From Actinospineispora eucalypti (GTDB lineage: Bacteria > Actinomycetota > Actinomycetes > Mycobacteriales > Pseudonocardiaceae), in assembly GCA_014208095.1 (NCBI GenBank), contig JACHMT010000001.1:806001-870000 (forward strand): 64,000 nucleotides of DNA. Direction: 5' to 3'. Shown here one piece after another: positions 43,213-50,637 of the stretch. The notes beneath the pieces are model-generated. The model made no database searches. It was not told where the DNA came from and worked only from the letters and a program-made list of their open reading frames with translations. Positions within the stretch are counted from its first letter, which is position 1, and each line of letters opens with the position of its first letter. The position numbers and the translations under genes were made by a program.

Positions 43213-44629
43213 GCAGGGTCGGCTGGCGGGTGTGCCAGTCGGTGGCCTGCTGGAAGGCGTGCGCGGCCGCCAGCACCTGCGCGTCGGCGTGCCGGGGACC
43301 GATGATCTGCAGCCCGATCGGCAGCCCTGACGAGGTGAAGCAGCAGTTCACGCTGGCCGCCGGTTGCTGGGTCATGTTGAACGGGTAGGTGAACGGGGTC
43401 CAGCCGGTCCACCGAGGTGACGCCGAACCGGCCGGCGCCTCCACACCGGCCTCGAACGCCGGGATCGGCATGGTCGGCGTCAGCAGCAGCGGGTAGCGCT
43501 CGTGGAAGGCGCCCATCAGCGTGCCCATGTCGTTGCGCACCGCCATCGCGGTGAGGAAGTCGATCGCGGAGTACTCGCGGCCGGCCGCGACGATCTCGGC
43601 CAGCCCGGGGTCCAGCTTGGCCAGTCCCTCGTCGTCCAGGTGCTCCACGCACTTGGCCGCGCCGGCGAACCACAGCACGTGGAACGGGTCCACCGGGTCG
43701 GCGAACCCGGGGTCCTCCTCGGTGACCTCGGCGCCCAGCGCGGCGAACACCCGCACCGCCTCGGCGAACGCGGCGGCCACCTCCGGGTGCACCGACACGT
43801 AGCCCAGCGTCGGGCTGGCCGCGATCTTCAGCCCGCGCAGCGCGGAGGTGGCGCCGGAGAGCGCCGGCACGCACGGCCGGGTGACCGGCGGCAGCGCCCA
43901 CGGGTCCCGGGTGTCGGTGCCGGAGATGACGTCCAGCAGCAGCGCCGCGTCGGCCGCGGTGCGGGTCATCGGGCCGACGTGCGCCAGCGTGCCGAACGGG
44001 CTGCCCGGGTGGTGCGGCACCAGCCCGTAGGTGGGCTTGTGCGCGACGATCCCGCTGAACGAGGCGGGGATGCGCACCGAACCGCCGCCGTCCGTGCCCA
44101 GGCTGCCGGCGCCCATGCCCAGCGCCACCGCCGACGCGCTGCCGCCCGAGGAGCCGCCGGCGGTCAGTGAGGGGTCCCAGGCGTTGCGGGTGATGCCGTG
44201 CCGGGGTGAGTCGGTGACGCCCTTCCAGGCCAGCTCGGGGGTGGTCACCTTGCCCAGCAGCACGGCGCCGGCGGCGCGAACCCGGGCCACCGGCGGGCCG
44301 TCCACCTCCCACGGGCCGGTCGCGTCGACGGTCAGCGAGCCGCGCAGGGTCGGCCAGCCCTTGGTGAGCAGGATGTCCTTGATGGAGATCGGCACCCCGT
44401 CCAGCGGGCCGACCGGCCGGCCGTCCCGCCAGCGCGCCTCGGACGCCCGCGCGGCCCGCAGCGCGCCGGCCGCGTCCACCAGGCAGTAGGCGTTTACCTG
44501 CTGGTTCAGCGCCTCGATCCGGTCCAGCGCGTCCTGGGTGGCCCGCACCGGGGAGAGTTCGCCGGAGCGGTATCCGGCCAGCAGCTCGGTCGCGGAGAAA
44601 TCGGCGGTGGAGACTGCTGTGCTGGTCAT
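43205..44629 (-). CDS. Amidase (amidase signature family)
   Basis: A 474-residue AS-family hydrolase. The Ser-cisSer-Lys triad is visible: Lys in VPISIKDILLTKG, cis-Ser in TAGGSSGGSASAVALGM and the nucleophile Ser in GTDGGGSVRIPASF. It hydrolyses an amide, releasing ammonia or an amine plus an acid. It follows the D-2-hydroxyacid dehydrogenase gene with 4-bp overlap, both transcribed away from the GntR operator at 45718. It could also act as an esterase or on a carbamoyl compound; the substrate is not known. Confidence 0.88.
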   Translation of the reverse strand: MTSTAVSTADFSATELLAGYRSGELSPVRATQDALDRIEALNQQVNAYCLVDAAGALRAARASEARWRDGRPVGPLDGVPISIKDILLTKGWPTLRGSLTVDATGPWEVDGPPVARVRAAGAVLLGKVTTPELAWKGVTDSPRHGITRNAWDPSLTAGGSSGGSASAVALGMGAGSLGTDGGGSVRIPASFSGIVAHKPTYGLVPHHPGSPFGTLAHVGPMTRTAADAALLLDVISGTDTRDPWALPPVTRPCVPALSGATSALRGLKIAASPTLGYVSVHPEVAAAFAEAVRVFAALGAEVTEEDPGFADPVDPFHVLWFAGAAKCVEHLDDEGLAKLDPGLAEIVAAGREYSAIDFLTAMAVRNDMGTLMGAFHERYPLLLTPTMPIPAFEAGVEAPAGSASPRWTGWTPFTYPFNMTQQPAASVNCCFTSSGLPIGLQIIGPRHADAQVLAAAHAFQQATDWHTRQPTLLR

Positions 44630-45624
44630 GCTCGGCTCCCGGCGGGTTCAGCTGTGTCGGAACGTACGTATCCGGAGTGCTTGTCGACCACGTTGCGCAG
44701 GGTCTGCCCGGCGCGGTAGCGGTCCAGGTTCTCGGTGAACAGCTCGGCCAGCGAGTCCCGCCAGCCGATCGCGTCCCCGGACATGTGCGGCGAGACGATC
44801 ACGTTGGGCAGCGCCCACAGCGGGGAGTCCTCGGGCAGCGGCTCGCGCTCGAAGACGTCCAGCGCCGCGCCGGCCAGCCGGCCCTCGGTCAGCGCCTCCA
44901 CCAGGTCGGACTCCACCACCAGCGGTCCCCGGCCGACGTTGACCAGCCGCGCCCGCGCGGGCAGCCGCGCCAGCAGCGAGGCGTTCACCATGCCCCTGGT
45001 CTGCTCGGTCAGCGGTGCGGCGAGCACCAGGTAGTCGGTGTCCGGGAGCAGGCCGTCCAGCTCTTCGATGCCGTGCACGCCCGGCCGGGCGGTGCGCCCG
45101 ACCAGGTGGCTGCGCAGGCCGGCGGCGTTCAGCAACGCCGAGGTGGCCGCACCGATCGGGCCGCCGCCGACCACCACCGCCCGCTTGCCGGCGATCGTCT
45201 CGGTCTCCCGGTGCCGCCACTCGCGGTCGTTCTGCTGGCGCAGCGTGCCGGGCAGGTCCTTGGCGAACGCCAGCACCATGGCCAGCACGTACTCGGCGAT
45301 CGGCGCATCGAACACCCCGCGCGAGTTGGTCAGCACCACGTCGGAGGCGACCATCTCCGGGAAGGTCAGCCGGTCCACCCCGGCGCTGGACGTGTGCACC
45401 CAGCGCAGCGCGTCGGCGGCCGGCCACGCCTGGTGCAGGGCGTCGCCGACGGTGAACTCCCACACGAACAGCACGTCCGCGCCGGGCAGCGCGCCGGCCA
45501 GTTCACCCGGTGTGGCGTAAAGAACGCTGGCCGGGGTATCCAGCCTCGGTCGAGGGTCGGCGGGGTTATCGCCGAGCAACACCACGACCGTCGGATCGGC
45601 ACTCTGAGCTGGGAGAAGTGTCAA
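44626..45624 (-). CDS. D-isomer-specific 2-hydroxyacid dehydrogenase family protein
   Basis: A protein of up to 332 residues. NAD-binding VVVGGGPIGAATSALLNAAG (about 150-170), catalytic Arg in LVNVGRGPLVVESDLVEAL, Glu in DVFEREPLPEDS, His in VSPHMSGDAIGW. Reduces a 2-ketoacid or oxidises a D-2-hydroxyacid. Start uncertain: TTG 45624 (MTLLPAQSADP) fits with GAGGT upstream; a GTG about 36 bp further in is possible. First gene of the leftward two-gene unit with the amidase. Confidence 0.86.
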   Translation of the reverse strand: MTLLPAQSADPTVVVLLGDNPADPRPRLDTPASVLYATPGELAGALPGADVLFVWEFTVGDALHQAWPAADALRWVHTSSAGVDRLTFPEMVASDVVLTNSRGVFDAPIAEYVLAMVLAFAKDLPGTLRQQNDREWRHRETETIAGKRAVVVGGGPIGAATSALLNAAGLRSHLVGRTARPGVHGIEELDGLLPDTDYLVLAAPLTEQTRGMVNASLLARLPARARLVNVGRGPLVVESDLVEALTEGRLAGAALDVFEREPLPEDSPLWALPNVIVSPHMSGDAIGWRDSLAELFTENLDRYRAGQTLRNVVDKHSGYVRSDTAEPAGSRA

Positions 45625-45692
45625 CGTTGGGTTACCTCGTGACGTCTGGGTAAAAACTGCCGGGAATGGCCTGAGCGAGGCCTGTCAAGACA

Positions 45693-45720
45693 TTGACACG
45701 CTAGGAACCCCTCGTATGAT
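45693..45720 (+). promoter_or_regulatory. Strong promoter of the DUF3830-racemase operon
   Basis: TTGACA (45693-45698), 16 bp, TATGAT (45715-45720): a near-consensus housekeeping promoter pointing to the DUF3830 gene. The TGTCAA at 45683-45688 gives an inverted -35 for the leftward unit, though its -10 is unclear. Confidence 0.6.
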
Positions 45721-45731
45721 TGTCAACAATC
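45718..45731. promoter_or_regulatory. GntR-type operator 1 (GATTGTCAACAATC)
   Basis: A 14-bp palindrome with half-sites ATTGT/ACAAT, overlapping the last bases of the -10 element and the transcription start between the leftward and rightward units. Exact reverse complement of the site at 47147 and one-base variant of the site at 48963. Matches the TTGT-N2-ACAA shape of FCD-type GntR operators. Confidence 0.65.
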
Positions 45732-45821
45732 CGCAGTCGTTGCTGGCCGGAGATCTAAGTTGAGAGGGCCGGTGGCGGCGGGTTTGCTGCTGGCCCCATC
45801 TGTTGTTTGAGGAGGGGAGCC

Positions 45822-46319
45822 ATGGCACGCCGGATCAAGATCACACTCGCCAAGCGCGGGGTGTCCTGCATCGCCGAACTGCTGGAGAAGCAGGCGCCGC
45901 GTACCTGCGCCGCGGTCTGGGCCGCACTGCCGCGGGGCGGTGACGCCCAGCATGCGAAGTACGCGCGCAACGAGGTGTACACGATGGTTCCCCGGTTCGC
46001 CGAGGAAGAAGTCGGCATGGAGAACCCGACGGTCACCCCGATCCCCGGTGACGTGGTCTACTTCTCGTTCCCCGGCGGCATGCTGGACGAGGAGTTCAAG
46101 AAGGACCAGGGCGTCGAACACCTGCCCGGCGTGGTCGACCTGGCGATCTTCTACGGCCGGAACAACCTGTTGCTGAACGGGGACGTCGGCTGGGTCCCGG
46201 GCAACGTGTACGCCACCATCACCGAGGGCCTCGAGCAGATGGCTCAGGCCTGCCACGACGTGTGGCGCTCGGGCAGCGTGGGCGAACGACTGGTTTACGA
46301 ACGGCACTCCGAGGCCTAG
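45822..46319 (+). CDS. DUF3830 family protein
   Basis: A 165-residue protein matching the DUF3830 family, which has a cyclophilin-like beta-barrel fold (ITLAKRGVSCIAELLEKQAP opening, MVPRFAEEEVGMENPTVTPI, GDVVYFSFPGGMLDEEF). No catalytic residues are established. GGAGGGGAG lies 4 bp before the ATG. DUF3830 genes often travel with Asp/Glu-racemase-like genes, as here (13-bp gap to the next gene). Possibly a catalytic or ligand-binding partner in that pathway; unknown. Confidence 0.8.
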   Translation: MARRIKITLAKRGVSCIAELLEKQAPRTCAAVWAALPRGGDAQHAKYARNEVYTMVPRFAEEEVGMENPTVTPIPGDVVYFSFPGGMLDEEFKKDQGVEHLPGVVDLAIFYGRNNLLLNGDVGWVPGNVYATITEGLEQMAQACHDVWRSGSVGERLVYERHSEA

Positions 46320-46332
46320 GGCACGCACGCAC

Positions 46333-47106
46333 ATGCCCACCGAGCTGTCCGTCGGCTTCACCGGTGGTCTGGCCGATGCCGACAACGACCATCGCGGGAT
46401 CGGCGTGGTTGCGCCGTTCGACTTTGCGCTGGACCGCGAGCTGTGGCGTTGGGTACCCGACAACGTGTCGCTGTACCTGACCCGCATGCCGTTCTTCACC
46501 ACCCCGGTCACCGTGGAGATGGCCTCGGCGGTGAGCGAGCGGTCGGTGGTCCGGCGGGCCACCATGGATGTGCTCACCCCGGAGCCGGACGTGGTCGTCT
46601 ACGCGTGCACGTCCGGCTCCTTCGTCGGCGGCATTCTCGGGGAGAAGCTGCTGGTCCGGACCATGGTGGACGCCGGGGCGCCGGCCGCGTGCACGACCTC
46701 CGGCGCGCTGATCGAGGCGCTGGAGCTGCTCGGCGTGCGCAAGCTGGCCATCGCCACGCCCTACGTGGACGAGATCACCTCACTGCTGGTGGCCTACCTG
46801 GCGGAGAACGGGGTGCGGACCGTGGCCAGCAGTGGCCTCGGCCTGCTCGGCCACATCTGGCGGGTGCCGTACCAGACCGTGGTGGACATCGTCCGCTCGG
46901 TGGACGTGCCGGACGCCGACGCACTCTTCATCAGCTGCACCAACCTGCCCACCTACGACGTCATCGAGCCCCTGGAGAAAGCCCTCGGCAAACCGGTGCT
47001 CACCGCGAACCAGGTGACGATGTGGTCCGCCCTGCGGGCGATGGGCCTGGGCGGCATCGGCGCCGGCCAGTCGCTGCTGAACACCGGTGAGGCTCCGGCG
47101 GCTTGA
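46333..47106 (+). CDS. Asp/Glu racemase superfamily protein, maleate-isomerase-like (copy A)
   Basis: A 257-residue two-lobed protein of the superfamily with maleate cis-trans isomerase, aspartate racemase and arylmalonate decarboxylase. Both catalytic Cys are kept: Cys92 in VVVYACTSGSFVGG and Cys202 in LFISCTNLPTYD, the pattern of maleate isomerase-type enzymes. Racemisation or cis-trans isomerisation of a dicarboxylate or amino acid is expected. It is placed between DUF3830 and a second, divergent paralogue. Confidence 0.83.
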   Translation: MPTELSVGFTGGLADADNDHRGIGVVAPFDFALDRELWRWVPDNVSLYLTRMPFFTTPVTVEMASAVSERSVVRRATMDVLTPEPDVVVYACTSGSFVGGILGEKLLVRTMVDAGAPAACTTSGALIEALELLGVRKLAIATPYVDEITSLLVAYLAENGVRTVASSGLGLLGHIWRVPYQTVVDIVRSVDVPDADALFISCTNLPTYDVIEPLEKALGKPVLTANQVTMWSALRAMGLGGIGAGQSLLNTGEAPAA

Positions 47107-47146
47107 CTTTCTCTTGACCCTCGCCGTGCGCGGCTTAACACGTTAG

Positions 47147-47160
47147 GATTGTTGACAATC
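47147..47160. promoter_or_regulatory. GntR-type operator 2 (GATTGTTGACAATC)
   Basis: Palindrome identical to the reverse complement of operator 1, abutting the ATG (47161) of the second racemase-like gene and overlapping a possible -10 (TAGGAT, 47144-47149). This position suggests a very short or absent leader and direct blocking of RNA polymerase. Confidence 0.6.
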
Positions 47161-47892
47161 ATGCAAAGCATCGGATTCCTGTACCCCGGTTACAGCGCCG
47201 AGGACGACTACCCGACGGCGCAGGCCCTGCTGGGCGCCGACGCGCCCCGCCTGCTGGTCACCCACACCGAGATGCGGGAGGACGCGCACCGGGTGGACGC
47301 GCTGCTCGATATCGGCTCCGACGACGTGCTCGCGGCCGGCGCCCGGGAGCTCAAGGAGCAGTGTGACGCGGTGATCTGGGCCTGCACCTCGGGCAGCTTC
47401 GTGTTCGGCCGGGACGGTGCCGAGGCCCAGGTCCGCGCGCTCGGCGAGGCCGCCGGCGTGCCCGCGTCCAGCACGTCCTTCGCGTTCACCGACGCCTGCG
47501 CCCGGCTGGGCGTCACCCGGGTGGCCGTGGCCGCCACCTACCCGGACGACGTGGCCGAGCGGTTCGTCGCGTTCCTGGCCAGCGAGGGGGTGGAGGTGGT
47601 GCGGCTGTCCACGCTCGGCATCATCACCGCCGCCGAGGTCGGCACGCTCGAGCGGGACCGGGTGCTCGAGGTCGCCGAGGCCGGCGACCACCCGGACGCC
47701 GAGGCGGTGCTGCTGCCGGACACCGCGCTGCACACCATGGGCTGGCTGGACGACCTGGAGCGGCGCCTGGGCAAGCCGGTGCTCACCGCGAACCAGGTCA
47801 GCATCTGGCAGGGCTTGCGCCTGGCCGGCGACCGTACCCCGAGGAACGGCCTCGGTACGCTACTGCGCACCCCGCCCTCTCAGGAGAAATAA
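47161..47892 (+). CDS. Asp/Glu racemase superfamily protein (copy B, one catalytic Cys lost)
   Basis: A 243-residue paralogue of the preceding gene product. The first Cys is kept (Cys75 in VIWACTSGSFVFG) but the second is replaced by Asp187 (VLLPDTALHTMG aligned with FISCTNLPTYD). This mirrors, in reverse, arylmalonate decarboxylase, which keeps only one Cys. So copy B may be a decarboxylase, lyase or non-racemising partner. ATG 47161 is chosen because the upstream in-frame TTG lies inside the operator. Followed by gntR after 3 bp. Confidence 0.8.
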   Translation: MQSIGFLYPGYSAEDDYPTAQALLGADAPRLLVTHTEMREDAHRVDALLDIGSDDVLAAGARELKEQCDAVIWACTSGSFVFGRDGAEAQVRALGEAAGVPASSTSFAFTDACARLGVTRVAVAATYPDDVAERFVAFLASEGVEVVRLSTLGIITAAEVGTLERDRVLEVAEAGDHPDAEAVLLPDTALHTMGWLDDLERRLGKPVLTANQVSIWQGLRLAGDRTPRNGLGTLLRTPPSQEK

Positions 47893-47895
47893 ACC

Positions 47896-48594
47896 ATGAT
47901 CCCGGGCAGCGTCGAGCTGGAACCGGTGGACCGGAAATCCACCCCCGCCCTGGTCGCCGACCAGCTGCGGTCCGCCATCATGCGCGGCACGCTGCCGCCC
48001 GGCGCGCAGCTGGGTGAGGTGGAACTGGCCGGCCAGCTCGGCGTCAGCCGGGGTCCGCTGCGGGAGGCCATGCAGCGCCTGGTGGCCGAGGGGCTGCTGC
48101 GCAGCGAGCGGCACCGCGGCATCTTCGTCCGCGACCTGGACGGCGCCGACGTGCGGGACGTCTACTCCGTGCGGCTCGCCGTGGAGGGCGCCGCCGGCCG
48201 GCTGATCCTGGCCGAGGGCGGCTCCGCGGCGGCCGCCGGGCTGCTCACCGACGTGCTGCGGGTGATGGAGGAGGCCGCGCGGGTCGGCGACCCGGTCGCG
48301 CTGGCCGACGCCGACCAGGCGTTCCACTCCACGCTGGTGGCCGCGTCCGGCAGCCCCCGGCTGAAGCGCATCGCGGACGGCCTGCTGGTCGAGACCCGGA
48401 TGTGCCTGACCGCGCTGCAGGACACCGCGCCGCCGCCGGACGAGCTGGTGGCCGAGCACCGCCTGCTGCGTGACGCGCTGCTCGCCGGCGACCCGGCGCA
48501 CCTGCTGGCCGTCCTGGAAGACCACATGACCTCCGCCGTGGACCGCATAGTCGGCACCCCCGCCTCATCCCCCGCCGCCCCCATAGCCGGCTAA
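47896..48594 (+). CDS. GntR family regulator, FCD (FadR-like) type
   Basis: A 232-residue repressor: N-terminal GntR winged helix (VADQLRSAIMRGTLPPGAQL then GEVELAGQLGVSRGPLREAM) and a helical FCD effector domain (about 85-220) with the metal-site His residues (DADQAFHSTLVAASG, EDHMTSAV). ATG 47896 lies 3 bp after the racemase-like gene. The three ATTGT-N2-ACAAT palindromes in this island are its probable targets, giving local and autogenous control. Effector unknown. Confidence 0.9.
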   Translation: MIPGSVELEPVDRKSTPALVADQLRSAIMRGTLPPGAQLGEVELAGQLGVSRGPLREAMQRLVAEGLLRSERHRGIFVRDLDGADVRDVYSVRLAVEGAAGRLILAEGGSAAAAGLLTDVLRVMEEAARVGDPVALADADQAFHSTLVAASGSPRLKRIADGLLVETRMCLTALQDTAPPPDELVAEHRLLRDALLAGDPAHLLAVLEDHMTSAVDRIVGTPASSPAAPIAG

Positions 48595-48682
48595 CCCATA
48601 TCGCAAGCCCCACCAGCCCATATCGCGGGTTCCACCAGCCCATGTCGCGGGTTTCGCCTGCTTGTCTCGCGGATTCGGTCGG
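48595..48682 (+). repeat. Array of four 22-bp repeats (left arm)
   Basis: Four contiguous 22-bp units start at 48595, 48617, 48639 and 48661, of type CCCATATCGCGGGTTCCACC. They begin at the gntR stop. They are inverted with respect to the array at 48787-48919, so the transcript could fold into a long stem. Same family as the hairpin at 747-832. Confidence 0.85.
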
Positions 48683-48786
48683 TTCTCGAGATCTCGTGCC
48701 GTGGACGTGCTGCGCCGGAGGCTCGCCCGCTTCCGCGCCGAGCCGTTTGATCGACATCACTGGTCGGGTCATGCGAGGAAGCGGAG

Positions 48787-48919
48787 CCGGCGACACCGAG
48801 CGACACGGGCCGGCGAAACCCGCGACACGGGCCGGCGAGACCCGCGACACGGGCTGGTGGAACCCGCGATATGGGCTGGTGGGGCTAGCGATATGGGCAA
48901 GGGGGCTCGCGATGTGGGG
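48787..48919 (-). repeat. Array of six 22/23-bp repeats (right arm, inverted)
   Basis: Six units (start 48787, 48810, 48832, 48854, 48876, 48898) with core CGCGA(C/T)A(C/T)GGG, the inverse orientation of the left array; the first is 23 bp, the rest exactly 22. The 104 bp between the arrays (48683-48786) show no gene. Units vary mainly as C/T and A/G transitions. Confidence 0.85.
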
Positions 48920-48962
48920 TGGGGAGGGGGTGGACAGGACGGGTGGGCGGGTGGTCCAATGG

Positions 48963-48976
48963 GATTGTCGACAATC
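48963..48976. promoter_or_regulatory. GntR-type operator 3 (GATTGTCGACAATC)
   Basis: Perfect 14-bp palindrome with the same ATTGT/ACAAT half-sites, 15 bp before the aminotransferase start. A weak promoter (TGGACA 48931, TCCAAT 48955) would place it over the transcription start. Confidence 0.6.
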
Positions 48977-48991
48977 AGACAAGAGTGAGAA

Positions 48992-50257
48992 ATGGAGTGC
49001 GTGATGGCGCGGTTGTCCCCGGTGCTCAAGCAGGCCACCCCGGTTCGGGCGACACGGGGCGAGGGCGTGTACCTCTATGACGCCGACGATCGGCGGTACC
49101 TTGACTTCACCGCCGGCATCGGCGTGGTCAGCACCGGGCACTGCCACCCGAAGGTGGTCGAGGCCGCGCAGCGCCAGGTCGGCACGCTGATCCACGGCCA
49201 GTACACGACGATCATGCACCAGCCGCTGCTCACGCTCACCGACAAGCTGGGCGAGGTGCTCCCGCCGCGCCTGGACAGCGTCTTCTACATGAACTCCGGC
49301 AGCGAGGCGGTCGAGGCGTCGGTCCGCCTGGCCCGGCACGCCACCGGCCGGCCGGGGGTCATCTCGTTCTCCGGCGGTTTCCACGGCCGCAGCATGGGCG
49401 CGGCCGCGCTGACCACGTCCGGCGGCAAGATCCGCGCCGGCCTCGGCCCGCTGATGCCGGGGGTCTCCGTGGCGCCGTTCCCGTACGCGTTCCGCTACGG
49501 CTGGTCGGTGCCGCAGGCCGTTGAATTTGCACTGCGTGAGCTCGACTACCTGCTCATCACCGCCGCTCCGGCGGCGGACCAGGCGGCGTTCATCGTCGAG
49601 CCGGTGCTGGGCGAGGGCGGCTACGTGCCCACCCCGCCGGAGTTCCTGGCCGGGCTGCGCGAGCGCGCCGACCGGCACGGCATCCTGCTGATCGCCGACG
49701 AGGTGCAGACCGGAGTCGGTCGCACCGGCCGGTTCTGGGGCCACCAGCACACCACCGTCACCCCGGACATCATGGTGATCGCCAAGGGCATCGCCTCCGG
49801 CTTCCCGATCTCCGCGATCGCCGCGCCGACCGACATCATGTCCAAGGCGTGGCCGGGCTCGCAGGGCGGCACCTACGGCGGCAACGCGGTGGCCTGCGCG
49901 GCCGCCGCCGCCACGCTGGACGTGGTCCGCGAGGAGAACCTGGTGCAGAACGCGGCCGAGCAGGGCACCCGCCTGCTGGAGGGCCTGCGCAAGGTGGCCG
50001 CCGACCACCCGGGTATCGGCGACGTGCGCGGCCTCGGCCTGATGGTCGGCAACGAGTTCGTCACGCCGGCCGGTGACCCGGACCCGACGGCCGCCGCCCG
50101 GGCGCACGCCGCCGCCGCCGAGCGTGGCCTGCTCCTGCTGACCTGCGGCGCGACCGGCAACGTGGTGCGGATGATCCCGCCGCTGGTGGTCAACTCCGCC
50201 CAGATCGACGACGGCATCGCCCTCTGGGCGGACGCGCTCGCGGCCGCGACCGGCTGA
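48992..50257 (+). CDS. Class-III PLP-dependent aminotransferase
   Basis: A 421-residue omega-type aminotransferase (4-aminobutyrate/acetylornithine class). PLP site: MNSGSEAVEASVRLAR (phosphate), ILLIADEVQTGVGRTGRFWG (Asp) and VIAKGIASGFPISAI (Lys). It transfers an amino group from a terminal amine or amino acid to a 2-ketoacid. ATG 48992 or ATG 49004 may be the start. The GntR operator upstream ties it to the racemase/amidase genes. Substrate unknown. Confidence 0.9.
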   Translation: MECVMARLSPVLKQATPVRATRGEGVYLYDADDRRYLDFTAGIGVVSTGHCHPKVVEAAQRQVGTLIHGQYTTIMHQPLLTLTDKLGEVLPPRLDSVFYMNSGSEAVEASVRLARHATGRPGVISFSGGFHGRSMGAAALTTSGGKIRAGLGPLMPGVSVAPFPYAFRYGWSVPQAVEFALRELDYLLITAAPAADQAAFIVEPVLGEGGYVPTPPEFLAGLRERADRHGILLIADEVQTGVGRTGRFWGHQHTTVTPDIMVIAKGIASGFPISAIAAPTDIMSKAWPGSQGGTYGGNAVACAAAAATLDVVREENLVQNAAEQGTRLLEGLRKVAADHPGIGDVRGLGLMVGNEFVTPAGDPDPTAAARAHAAAAERGLLLLTCGATGNVVRMIPPLVVNSAQIDDGIALWADALAAATG

Positions 50258-50299
50258 CCACCGGCGCCGCCCGAGCAGGCAGGGCCGCCCACGCGACGG

Positions 50300-50547
50300 A
50301 TCGAAACCGGGTGGGCGGTTCCGCCGTCGGTCGTTGCGGAATGCCGCGTCAGGCCGACCAGCGCCACAAACGTCGCGCCTGGCCAAATTCCGGCCGGTAC
50401 GCCAAAGAAGCCGACCTCGACCGGCTGCTTGTTCCGTTGGTTGTTCCGTTTGGCCGCCCTGATAACCATCATCAATGCTATAGAGAGTGCGGTCGCGAAA
50501 ATGGCGAGCATGACACCGGTGACTATGTTTCCGGTCAATCCGTCCAA
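50300..50547 (-). other. Possible small membrane-protein gene or remnant
   Basis: In the 380-bp gap between the aminotransferase and permease genes, GC falls below the surroundings. A minus-strand frame from TTG 50547 encodes one good TM helix (GNIVTGVMLAIFATALSIAL) followed by a basic stretch RAAKRNNQRNKQ and a second hydrophobic part. The frame then runs on antisense through the aminotransferase without a stop, which is unlike a real gene. No ribosome site is evident. Either a decayed gene or chance; nothing else is seen in the gap. Confidence 0.25.
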
Positions 50548-50637
50548 CGCGATTTGCCGCCCGGCCGCGGAGATTTCGGGGAACTCGATTCACCCTTACG
50601 GGTTGCCTAATCACGAATTGAGTGGCAGCTTAGTCGG

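Noticed and set aside
48595-48919. CRISPR array
   Set aside because: Units are contiguous 22-mers without spacers, and no cas genes are present.
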